Assembly (NCBI RefSeq): GCF_010119245.1
Contig: NZ_WNKG01000003.1
Location: forward strand, 248,001-312,000
Direction of reading: 5' to 3'
DNA length: 64,000 bases
Origin: Cyclobacterium salsum
GTDB taxonomy: Bacteria > Bacteroidota > Bacteroidia > Cytophagales > Cyclobacteriaceae
In this document: piece after piece, positions 33,654 to 41,477 of the stretch
How positions within the stretch are numbered: position 1 is the first letter of the stretch
How the letters are laid out: every line of letters starts with the position of its first letter
Program-made: the position numbers and the translations under genes
The notes under the pieces: model-generated
What the model was told of the DNA's origin: nothing
What the model saw: only the letters and a program-made list of their open reading frames with translations
Database searches by the model: none

Positions 33654-35471
33654 TTAATCCAAAGGTACATTAATGCCAATGCTTGTTCCCCTTCCTTTTC
33701 CCGTTCGAATTTCACATTGCCCGTTGATGAAATTAGCCCGTTCACGAATATTGAAAAGTCCGTGACCGGAGGTTCCGAAATGCCCTTGCTCTTCCAATTT
33801 TTGGAGGTCAAAGCCTTGGCCGTTATCGCTGATTTCAAGATTTAGAAATTGTGAATTGTGCGAAATGGTAATGGTCACTTTCGTTGCCTGTGCATATTTG
33901 ATGGCATTGTTTACGGCTTCCTGGCAGATTCGGTAGAGGTTATTTTCTACTTTTCCTTCCAATCTACTTAGAAATCCCGTTTTGTTTTCAAAAGTCACCT
34001 CCAAATCGGATATTTTGGATATTTCCCGGGCAAATTTGTTCAAGACCGGAACGATACCATAATCCGAAAGGGCACTCGGGGTAAGGTTAAAGGAAATCCG
34101 CCGGACCTCCCGGATTACATCTTTGAGTAATTCTTTGGAGGTTTTTAGTTTTTCCTTTTCGAAAGCGGTGTCGACCGAATGAATGCCTTCCAGGTTAAAC
34201 TTCATAGCAGACAGCAATTGGCCAATGCCATCGTGCATGTCCCGGGAAATCCGCTTTCGTTCCTCTTCCTGTCCTTCCAGAATCAAGGCGGAGCGAAACT
34301 GCTGTTCCTTTACTTTTTTCTCGATTCTTTCCCGGTTGATTTCTTGAGAAATGGCCTCCGCCTCTTTTTTTTCCGTTTCGTCCGTACAGATCAAAAGCAT
34401 GCTATCAGTCCGTTCTAGTTCATTTTGCGTAGGAATCAGGTTTACTTTTAGCCAGACAAAATCCCCTGCCAGGTTCACTACTTTGATTTCTCCATTCCAG
34501 GGATGGCCATTGCGAACCATTTCCCGGATGTTTTGCAAGTGCTTGCGATCGTATCCCTGCTCCTGCAGCCATTGAAAGAGGTTTTCGGGCCGCTCCTCCT
34601 CAAATTCCATTAGGGAAACGAACTGATCTGAAAATTGCTCAAAACTCCCATCTGCGGTGCATTTGGCATAAAGCGTGAAGTCATCCAGCGTTACATCCAC
34701 CTCCAGAAGGTCTTGATAGGCCTGTTCCAGGGAACTGTATAAAGCACTTAGTTCCAGGGTCATTTTTTTGGATTTCTTCTGGGATTGCACCAGCTTGACA
34801 AATGTCTGCCGAATGGTTTTGGCAGAAGGGATGAAAACAAAAAACAGTTCAAATAGAATAACTCCCAAGGAAAGCACCATCAAAAACAGGGAGATATTCC
34901 CCAGATTCGTCACCTTCGTTTTAGCCTCCCGGTCGTATTGAAAAACGATGCGGTCCATGCCCTCCAAAAAGACAGGCTCCTGCCGGATAATGGATTCGAT
35001 ATCCTTTAGGATGTTTTCCGTTGGCGTTTGGATATCCTGATTCAGCGCGCCAACAATGCGGGAAGCAGCACTTGCGATCATTCGGTATTTGGGCTCAATT
35101 TGGGTAAAGAGGCTGGCTATTGTTTCACTGTTTTTTCCAGTAATTCCCAGGGAATCATCCCCGGTTTGCAATGCCCGGTGTGCCTCCTGCCATTCCTGTA
35201 AGGCCAATTCCAATTCTCCCAGCACTGCTGTTTTATCGGTTGGGACCGACGTTTCTCCCAGCAACAGGGCACTTTTACTTATCTTCTGACTAAGCATCCG
35301 CTGCCTTCCCGATAGGTTGACCACCAGCGAATCGTTTTCCTGCTCCCTGATAAATTTTTGAATCAGGATTTGACTGATAATGATGCTTGCCGCAATGGCA
35401 CACAGGGCGATCAGGTAATACCTGCCGAGTTTTTCAAAGGTGGGTTTTTCGGTTAATGTATGATTATCCAT
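33654..35471 (-). CDS. NarX-like sensor histidine kinase with PilJ/P-box sensory domain
   Basis: 605 residues. Two membrane helices (about 17-38 and 200-222) enclose a periplasmic helical domain. Its start, NLSGRQRMLSQKISKSALL (residues 52-70), matches the P-box that binds nitrate/nitrite in NarX/NarQ. A coiled region, a PAS-like domain (about 260-380) and a coiled linker lead to a HisKA_3 motif RKRISRDMHDGIGQLL (His near 408) and HATPase (EAVNNAIKYA, DNGQGFDL, GHGLFNIRERA). The gene lies directly between nirD and its regulator. Nitrate or nitrite sensing is inferred from the P-box and context and is well supported. Confidence 0.9.
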   Translation of the reverse strand: MDNHTLTEKPTFEKLGRYYLIALCAIAASIIISQILIQKFIREQENDSLVVNLSGRQRMLSQKISKSALLLGETSVPTDKTAVLGELELALQEWQEAHRALQTGDDSLGITGKNSETIASLFTQIEPKYRMIASAASRIVGALNQDIQTPTENILKDIESIIRQEPVFLEGMDRIVFQYDREAKTKVTNLGNISLFLMVLSLGVILFELFFVFIPSAKTIRQTFVKLVQSQKKSKKMTLELSALYSSLEQAYQDLLEVDVTLDDFTLYAKCTADGSFEQFSDQFVSLMEFEEERPENLFQWLQEQGYDRKHLQNIREMVRNGHPWNGEIKVVNLAGDFVWLKVNLIPTQNELERTDSMLLICTDETEKKEAEAISQEINRERIEKKVKEQQFRSALILEGQEEERKRISRDMHDGIGQLLSAMKFNLEGIHSVDTAFEKEKLKTSKELLKDVIREVRRISFNLTPSALSDYGIVPVLNKFAREISKISDLEVTFENKTGFLSRLEGKVENNLYRICQEAVNNAIKYAQATKVTITISHNSQFLNLEISDNGQGFDLQKLEEQGHFGTSGHGLFNIRERANFINGQCEIRTGKGRGTSIGINVPLD

Positions 35472-35491
35472 TTGCGATTTCTTAGCCTAAA

Positions 35492-35510
35492 AATACGTAA
35501 AAACACTTAA
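35492..35510 (-). promoter_or_regulatory. TACGTA-type operator before the P-box kinase gene
   Basis: Plus strand AATACGTAAAAACACTTAA ends 20 bp upstream of the kinase start. It repeats the same two half-sites (ATACGTAAAAA and ACTTAA) seen between nirB and cobA at 38642-38660, suggesting autoregulation. Confidence 0.45.
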
Positions 35511-35530
35511 TATTCCCATTAGATAAACGC

Positions 35531-35568
35531 AAAGCAAAAAAGCAAGGCCTACATGCAGACCTTGCTTT
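35531..35568 (-). terminator. Terminator after nirD
   Basis: On the minus strand AAAGCAAGG (35568-35560) pairs with CCTTGCTTT (35547-35539) around a 12-nt loop, followed by a T-run. It would separate nirBD from the two-component genes, which then need their own promoter. Confidence 0.75.
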
Positions 35569-35606
35569 CCGTTAAATGCCATCCAATAAGAAACGAATTC
35601 GCCGGC

Positions 35607-35984
35607 TTAATCCTCAAAGCCTACATACACATACCCTTCTTCGACTTTCACGGGGTAGGTAGCTATCGCAGCACAATCTCCGTTAAGGTTTTGGCCGGAC
35701 CTAAGCGAAAACGTTTTTTTATGGAATGGACAGGCAACTTTGGGTTCGTCTCCTTCCGAACCGATCATGCCCCGCGACAAGGCCATTTGCATTTTGTGCG
35801 GACACAGGTTCTGACAAGCATACCATTCGTTTCTTCTGGAGAAATTATAAATGGCAATTTGCAGGTCTTTATACTTGATGCAGGCGCCACCGTTTTCGGG
35901 CAGGGCACTGACCGGTGCGGCCTTAAACCAGGTGGTGATTTTGGAATTGTCGGCTGTTTTATACATTTCCAGTTTGGTTGTCAT
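35607..35984 (-). CDS. nirD: Nitrite reductase (NADH) small subunit, Rieske-type
   Basis: 125 residues. A Rieske fold with CQNLCPHKMQM near residues 66-76 (C-x-H) and VACPFHKKTFSL near 94-105 (C-x2-H). Both ligand pairs are kept, so this copy should carry a [2Fe-2S] cluster; E. coli NirD has lost them. It partners NirB, whose gene ends 54 bp upstream on the same strand. A terminator follows. Confidence 0.92.
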   Translation of the reverse strand: MTTKLEMYKTADNSKITTWFKAAPVSALPENGGACIKYKDLQIAIYNFSRRNEWYACQNLCPHKMQMALSRGMIGSEGDEPKVACPFHKKTFSLRSGQNLNGDCAAIATYPVKVEEGYVYVGFED

Positions 35985-36038
35985 CTTAGTTGCGTTTGGT
36001 AATAGTCGATTTTTTTAAGTAATGGATTGCATTTAGCT

Positions 36039-38534
36039 TCAGGAAGCGGGGATCTTTTGGCCTCGCATTTCTTGAAAAGAAACGGTTGGGTCGCCGTTTG
36101 TATCATTGACAAAATGCCTGAATTTTGCCCGAAGCTCAGGATTATTGACCACTTCTTTCCATTCGCAGGCATAGGTTTGAATCATAAAGGCCATTTCCCT
36201 TTCCAGTTCTTCTCCAATTTCAAGGGAGTCGTTTACGACGACATCCCGCAGGTAATCCAGGCCGCCTTCCAGTTTATTGAGCCAGGTTGCCGTTCGGGTA
36301 AGGGGTTCTGCGGTCCGGATATAGAACATCAGAAATCGATCGATGTACTTCAGGCAAGTGGCACTATCCACATCAGTGACCAACAGCTTCGCATGTTGTG
36401 GCTTCGACCCTCCGTTTCCGCAGACATACAGGTTCCAGCCTTTTTCGGTGGCAATAATGCCAAAATCTTTGCTTTGCGCTTCGGCGCATTCCCGGATGCA
36501 TCCGGATACTGCTCCCTTTAATTTATGAGGAGAGCGTAGTCCCCGGTACCTTTCCTCTACCTGAATGGCAAAAGAAACGGCATCCTGAACGCCATAGCGA
36601 CACCAGGTGGAGCCCACACAGCTTTTTACCGTTCGCAGCGATTTGCCATAGGCATGACCGCTTTCAAATCCGGCATGGATTAATTCTTCCCAAATATCGG
36701 GAAGTTGATCCACCCTTGCCCCAAATAAGTCGATCCGCTGCCCTCCGGTAACCTTGGTGTACAACTTGTATTTTTTGGCTACCTCTCCGATAACGATCAG
36801 CTTTTCCGGTGTAATTTCTCCTCCCGGAATCCTCGGAACGACCGAATAAGTCCCCCCTTTTTGGATGTTGGCTAAATACCGGTCGTTCGTATCCTGAATG
36901 CTGTCTTGTTTGACTATCAGTTCGTTCCAGGTGCTGGCAAGAATGGATGCTACAGCCGGTTTACATACCTCACATCCATCTCCTTTTCCGACCCGATTTA
37001 AAAGCTCATCATAGGTTTTGATTTTTTTCACCTTCACCAGATCCAAAAGCTCCTGCCTGGAAAAATCAAAATGCTCGCAGAGTACATTTTTTACCTGCTT
37101 TCCCATTGCTTTGAGCTGCTGTTTCAATAGGTCGTTGACCATGGGTATGCAACCTCCACAACCCGTGCCCGCTCCCGTGCAGGATTTGATCTCATCCACC
37201 TTGCTGATACCGTCCCTTTCGATCAGGTTGCTGATGGCCCCTTTGGTAACATTCTCACAGGAACAAATCTGAGCTTCATCGGGCAGGCTTTCTACACCTG
37301 CTCCCACGGGTTCTTTGCCTCCACGGGCTCCAAGAATCAAATCTTCCGGATCCGGGGGTAGTGGCATTTTATTTTGAATCATCTGCAGCAGTATGCCATA
37401 GGCAGCAGCATCTCCCACCAAAACGCCACCTAACAGCCGCTTTCCATCCCTGGCGACATTGATTCGTTTGTAGATACCCCGGGTTTTGTTTTCGTAGACG
37501 ATGGATGTGGAAGGCTCTGCTTCCCCAAAAGGGTCACCAAAGCTAGCCACGTCGACCCCAATTAGTTTTAGCTTGGTGGACATGTCAAAACCAAGGAAGG
37601 GCCGGACTTCTTTTCCACACAGTTGATTGGCGACCTGAGAGGCCATTTCATAACCCGGAGCCACTAAACCGTATACCATTTCCTGATAAGACGCTACTTC
37701 TCCAATGGCGAAAATATCCTTGTCCTCTCTGGATTGCAGAAATTCATTTACGACCACTCCTCCCCGGGGAGCAGTAGACAGTCCGCAGCCTTTGGCCAGC
37801 TCATCCCGCGGTCTGATACCTGCTGAAATCACCAGCATGTCCACCGCTAACCTGGACCCATCCGCAAAATCAAGGCCGGTTAGTTTTCCATTACCTGTTA
37901 TTTGTTTGGTATTTTTACTCAGGTGAATGGCTATGCCCAATGCTTCCAACTTGGCTTTTAGAATGGCGGCCCCTGCCTCATCTAATTGCCGGGGCATCAA
38001 CCGGGGTGCAAATTCAATGACATGCGTATCTAAGCCCATGTCCATGACCGCTTTGGCTGCCTCCAGGCCGAGTAAGCCTCCGCCCATCACCGCCGCGGAT
38101 TTCGCATTTTTCTTACCAAAATCAATGATAGCGTCCAGGTCCTCCAGGCTGCGGTAAACAAAGACCCCCTTTTTCTCTACGCCGTTGACAGGAGGGACAA
38201 ATGCGCCGGAACCGGTAGCCAACACCAACTTGTCATACGACGTTTCTACTCCCGTATGACTCCTTACTGTTTTCTGATCCCGGTCGATAGCGACAATAAG
38301 CTCATTGGTACGTAGGTCAATATCCTTTTCTTCATACCAGGATCTGGGGGCCAAAAGCAAATCATCTGCAGTAGCTCCTGAAAAATAGGCACTTAAATGA
38401 ACCCGGTCGTAGGCAGGCCAGGGCTCCTCCCCAAATACAGTGACCTTAAAGTCGCTGGCAGGCGCAGATGCTCTCAGTTTTTCGCAAAACTTGTAGCCTA
38501 CCATTCCATTTCCGATTACAACGATACGTGTCAT
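36039..38534 (-). CDS. nirB: Nitrite reductase (NADH) large subunit
   Basis: 831 residues, normal for NirB. FAD/NAD half (1-400): VVIGNGMVGYKFCEKL, LATGSGAFVPP, VMGGGLLGLEAAKAV, FAIGEVASY. Two BFD [2Fe-2S] segments: CSCENVTKGAI near 424 with GAGTGCGGCIP, then GDGCEVCKPAV near 520. Siroheme half: SCVGSTWCRYG near 636 and SGCIRECAEAQ near 675 supply the four Cys for the coupled 4Fe-4S/siroheme. Reduces nitrite to ammonia in the cytosol with NADH. Divergent from cobA, whose product makes the siroheme precursor; the 158-bp intergenic region holds the TACGTA repeats. Confidence 0.96.
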   Translation of the reverse strand: MTRIVVIGNGMVGYKFCEKLRASAPASDFKVTVFGEEPWPAYDRVHLSAYFSGATADDLLLAPRSWYEEKDIDLRTNELIVAIDRDQKTVRSHTGVETSYDKLVLATGSGAFVPPVNGVEKKGVFVYRSLEDLDAIIDFGKKNAKSAAVMGGGLLGLEAAKAVMDMGLDTHVIEFAPRLMPRQLDEAGAAILKAKLEALGIAIHLSKNTKQITGNGKLTGLDFADGSRLAVDMLVISAGIRPRDELAKGCGLSTAPRGGVVVNEFLQSREDKDIFAIGEVASYQEMVYGLVAPGYEMASQVANQLCGKEVRPFLGFDMSTKLKLIGVDVASFGDPFGEAEPSTSIVYENKTRGIYKRINVARDGKRLLGGVLVGDAAAYGILLQMIQNKMPLPPDPEDLILGARGGKEPVGAGVESLPDEAQICSCENVTKGAISNLIERDGISKVDEIKSCTGAGTGCGGCIPMVNDLLKQQLKAMGKQVKNVLCEHFDFSRQELLDLVKVKKIKTYDELLNRVGKGDGCEVCKPAVASILASTWNELIVKQDSIQDTNDRYLANIQKGGTYSVVPRIPGGEITPEKLIVIGEVAKKYKLYTKVTGGQRIDLFGARVDQLPDIWEELIHAGFESGHAYGKSLRTVKSCVGSTWCRYGVQDAVSFAIQVEERYRGLRSPHKLKGAVSGCIRECAEAQSKDFGIIATEKGWNLYVCGNGGSKPQHAKLLVTDVDSATCLKYIDRFLMFYIRTAEPLTRTATWLNKLEGGLDYLRDVVVNDSLEIGEELEREMAFMIQTYACEWKEVVNNPELRAKFRHFVNDTNGDPTVSFQEMRGQKIPAS

Positions 38535-38613
38535 ATATAATTTTTATTTAAATACTCAACTGCTCTGTCTAAGTAATTTATCTGATTAATCCCGTTTGAA
38601 TCTTTCGCTAAGG

Positions 38614-38666
38614 TATCAATTATTTGATAAAATACGTATAAATACGTAAAAAAATACTTAAATTTG
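38614..38666 (+). promoter_or_regulatory. nirB-cobA intergenic control region: dyad, TACGTA repeats and -7 box
   Basis: In order: a dyad TATCAA-TTAT-TTGATA (38614-38629), AATACGTATA (38631-38640), AATACGTAAA (38641-38650), a third degenerate copy AATACTTAAA (38653-38662), and TAAATTTG (38659-38666), a perfect -7 box for cobA 27 bp before its ATG. The first two repeats are exactly 10 bp apart, one helical turn, and occupy the place of the missing -33 box, as an activator would. A further TACGTA lies inside cobA at 38699-38704. Confidence 0.6.
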
Positions 38667-38692
38667 TTTTTGTGTTTAAGTAGTAAGTGTGT

Positions 38693-39463
38693 ATGAAATA
38701 CGTAGATTCAAAATTATCAATCGTCGGAGCAGGCCCTGGAGATCCCGATCTGATCACCCTAAAGGCAATAAAAGCACTTCAAAGTGCCGATGTGGTATTG
38801 TATGATGCCCTGGCAAATGAAGCATTGCTGGATTATGCTCCGCCTACTTCCATAAAAATTTTTGTAGGGAAAAGAGCGGGAATGCATCACCGGCAACAGC
38901 GGGAAATTAATCGAATGATCGTAAATTATACCAACACTTGTGGGCATGTGGTCCGACTAAAAGGAGGCGACCCCTACGTATTTGGACGTGGCCACGAAGA
39001 GTTGGAGTACGCACAAAGGCACGGGATTCCTACGACCTACATTCCCGGCATTAGTAGTGCCATTGCCGTTCCCGGATTGATGGGGATACCTTTGACCAAA
39101 AGGGGGATCAATGAAAGTTTCTGGGTAGTGACCGGAACGCTGAGTGATCAGCGAACGGCAAGGGATCTTACGCATGCAGCCCAATCCTCTGCCACAGTGG
39201 TCATCCTGATGGGGGTTAGCAAGCTGCCGGAAATTGTGGAACTGTTTAAAAAATACCGGGAGGTCAGCGAGCCGGTTTGCATGATTCAAAATGGAAGTAA
39301 ACCGGATGTTCGTTTTATATCTGGAGATTTGGACAGCATCGTTTCGGTAAAGAATGAAGCGGGCCTTGCTTCACCCGCCATCATTGTGATTGGTGAAGTG
39401 GTTCGGGAAAAGGCCCAGGCTGTTTCTGAAATGCTGGAGCAGGAAGCGGTCCTGGTCAAATAG
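38693..39463 (+). CDS. cobA: Uroporphyrinogen-III C-methyltransferase (SUMT)
   Basis: 256 residues from ATG 38693; an in-frame GTG at 38687 is possible but closer to the -7 box. LSIVGAGPGDPDLITLKAIKAL (N-terminal P-loop-like motif), LKGGDPYVFGRGHEEL near residues 88-103, and GISSAIAVPGLMGIPLTKRG near 119-138 are the SUMT signatures. It makes precorrin-2 from uroporphyrinogen III with two SAM. In this setting the product feeds siroheme for NirB. CysG's oxidase/chelatase domain is not present, so those steps are encoded elsewhere. Divergent from nirB and under shared control. Confidence 0.93.
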   Translation: MKYVDSKLSIVGAGPGDPDLITLKAIKALQSADVVLYDALANEALLDYAPPTSIKIFVGKRAGMHHRQQREINRMIVNYTNTCGHVVRLKGGDPYVFGRGHEELEYAQRHGIPTTYIPGISSAIAVPGLMGIPLTKRGINESFWVVTGTLSDQRTARDLTHAAQSSATVVILMGVSKLPEIVELFKKYREVSEPVCMIQNGSKPDVRFISGDLDSIVSVKNEAGLASPAIIVIGEVVREKAQAVSEMLEQEAVLVK

Positions 39464-39490
39464 GATTAACAGCATAAATGGCCGTGGATT

Positions 39491-39886
39491 TCATTGCGAT
39501 CCTTTTACATAATCCTCCGGGGTTTTTGGGTTCGGAAAATTATCACTTTCGTCTTCATGGGGTCGCTGGTGAAGGCATTGAAAATCCTTCTCAATGAGGA
39601 TCAATGTTTCTTGCATGCTGCCTTCTTCCTGCAATTGTTTTAGAGAGATTTCCTCTGTTTTTGCCCAGGTTGTTAATGAGGAGAGCGGTGCGGAGATTTC
39701 CAGTTTTTGACCGGCAAATCGCGCCTGTATTGTTTTTACCGTTTGGTCCGGAATTAAGGCATACTGTAATACCTGCTTCTCGCCAAGGTTTAGTTCCTGA
39801 TGGATGGGATGGCCCAGTGCAATTTGGGCTACCTCGGACTGGCTGAGCCGAAGGCGAATGGAATTATTATGGATTCTAAGTTTCAT
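39491..39886 (-). CDS. Small conserved protein of nitrate assimilation islands (DUF7009-like)
   Basis: 131 residues. The N-terminus KLRIHNNSIRLRLSQSEVA and a beta-rich core followed by an acidic C-terminus (HEDESDNFPNPKTPEDY) resemble a family that I recall as DUF7009; I could not check this. No catalytic motif or metal site. Its start overlaps the end of the rubredoxin-domain gene by 11 bp, so translation is probably coupled and the two proteins may work together. Confidence 0.7.
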   Translation of the reverse strand: MKLRIHNNSIRLRLSQSEVAQIALGHPIHQELNLGEKQVLQYALIPDQTVKTIQARFAGQKLEISAPLSSLTTWAKTEEISLKQLQEEGSMQETLILIEKDFQCLHQRPHEDESDNFPNPKTPEDYVKGSQ

Positions 39887-41315
39887 GTAAGATTATTAAT
39901 TTAAAGGCCGACTTTGGACTCTCACAGACCGGACACTGATAACTGTCTGGTAATTTCATGAAGGAGGTCCCGGGAGGTACTTCGGACGCAGGATCACCGT
40001 ATTTTTCATCATAAACGGTCTGGCAACTGGCACATTGGTACTTTCTGGGTGGTTTCCGGGCCGTTTCCCCGCTTCCTTCTGCGGAGCCGGGAGGTTTTCG
40101 AACCTCAAGCTGGTCGTAATACTTATAACTCAGTTCGATCAGTAATGGAGGAAGCGTCTCGATCGGCACATTTTTCACAAAGTAAAAATACTCGGATAAA
40201 TTGGGATTGAAATTCCTCGAGAAAAGTATGTTAAAGGTATCCGGATCGTTTTCTTTGCTTTTCTTGGCCTTTTCTATGGCTACTGAAGTAAACAGGGCCA
40301 TGTGTCTTGTTTTTACAGAAAAGCTCAGCCCATAGGTACTGATGTCCTGCTTGTCAAGTGCCCGCACGAGGTAGTTCTTTATTTCAAGGGCTTCCTCATC
40401 CAGTACCGGCAGGTGCCAGTTCAGTTCAAGTGAACTGTGCCGAATATTGATGCCAAATTTTCCAAGTAATTTTTCCCAGCTAAGCCGGTCCTTTTCCGCA
40501 ATCCCTTTTACAATAATGGATTTCCAGGGACTGAGACATATTTTTCCGATGGAGGTGTCCAGGCATAGCTGACAAAGTGCTTTTAAAAAGTTGATGGTAA
40601 ATTTATTATTGCGCCAGTAGAGGCCCAGCCAATATTTCCCGCCTACAATGCGGTTCATGCCTTCATAATAGGGAGTGGTGGCTTCCGGATAGTCCAGTTC
40701 CTGTATTACTTTTTGATGGTTCGGTGAAAGCGCTTCCTTCACTTCCTGGTAGAGTTCTTCGTACTTCCTTTTATTTTTAACGGGATGGATGTCTTCGATG
40801 GCTTTGGCGATTTTGGCAAGGTCATAGCCATAAATAAGGTCAGGAGCACACCAGGGCTTTGGATCAATTTCTGAAAACCGTAAATACAGGTACCAGTAGT
40901 TATCACTGGAAGAGGCAACAAAATTTATATTGCCCGTAAATAGCGGTACAAGGTTTTGAACCGGATCGGTGATGTTGATTTTAAGTTTGGGTCGGTAGTC
41001 AAAGGTATCCAGGATGTAATGATAGGTATGCGAGGCCAGCCAATGGGTGGTGGGCATTACGTCCAGGGCAGGGTAGGAGGAAACTATGTTTTGAAACTCC
41101 TCCCCATCCGTATCGTATTCCGTATCGATGGCCTGAAAGGTATTGGCCAAGGTATCCAGGTTTTTGTCTTTTAGGGGGAATAATACATCCTGCCGGGAAC
41201 CCAGGTGAATGTAACTGGCACCCAATTCGTTGGCCGTTTGTATCATTTTCAGAAAATCACCGGGTGAAATGATTCCTCCTTTAACGAATACCCTGACTAA
41301 ATCGGCTTTCTGCAT
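39876..41315 (-). CDS. Sulfite/nitrite-reductase-like protein with C-terminal rubredoxin domain
   Basis: 479 residues. The N-terminus (VRVFVKGGIISPGDFLKMIQ, then YIHLGSRQDVLF) and a second half-domain near residues 220-330 match the ferredoxin-like half-domains of nitrite/sulfite reductase. The Cys quartet that binds the 4Fe-4S/siroheme is not visible: Cys are few (DPKPWCAPD, ALCQLCLDTSIGKICLSP). A rubredoxin domain ends the protein: YQCASCQTVYDEKYGDP near 423 and SYQCPVCESPKSAFKL near 460, giving two CxxC pairs for one Fe. It may be an electron carrier to nitrate reductase or a structural relic. Second gene of a four-gene minus strand series. Confidence 0.85.
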   Translation of the reverse strand: MQKADLVRVFVKGGIISPGDFLKMIQTANELGASYIHLGSRQDVLFPLKDKNLDTLANTFQAIDTEYDTDGEEFQNIVSSYPALDVMPTTHWLASHTYHYILDTFDYRPKLKINITDPVQNLVPLFTGNINFVASSSDNYWYLYLRFSEIDPKPWCAPDLIYGYDLAKIAKAIEDIHPVKNKRKYEELYQEVKEALSPNHQKVIQELDYPEATTPYYEGMNRIVGGKYWLGLYWRNNKFTINFLKALCQLCLDTSIGKICLSPWKSIIVKGIAEKDRLSWEKLLGKFGINIRHSSLELNWHLPVLDEEALEIKNYLVRALDKQDISTYGLSFSVKTRHMALFTSVAIEKAKKSKENDPDTFNILFSRNFNPNLSEYFYFVKNVPIETLPPLLIELSYKYYDQLEVRKPPGSAEGSGETARKPPRKYQCASCQTVYDEKYGDPASEVPPGTSFMKLPDSYQCPVCESPKSAFKLIILHET

Positions 41316-41477
41316 GATCTTTTTGAGTTAGAGCGATAGTTTTGAGAAAATAGCCTTGGATAAATGACCCGTTGCGATATCAGCTCTGAATGAGTAAATG
41401 TATTTGGTTTTTTGGTGATAATAAAGCTTTCCGGGTTTTAGCAGTAGAAACGGATCATTCTCATCCGGATCCTGTGC

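Noticed and set aside
38614-38629. FNR-type site between nirB and cobA
   Set aside because: The arms are TATCAA...TTGATA, the opposite orientation of the FNR consensus TTGAT-N4-ATCAA, so it is only kept as an unnamed dyad.
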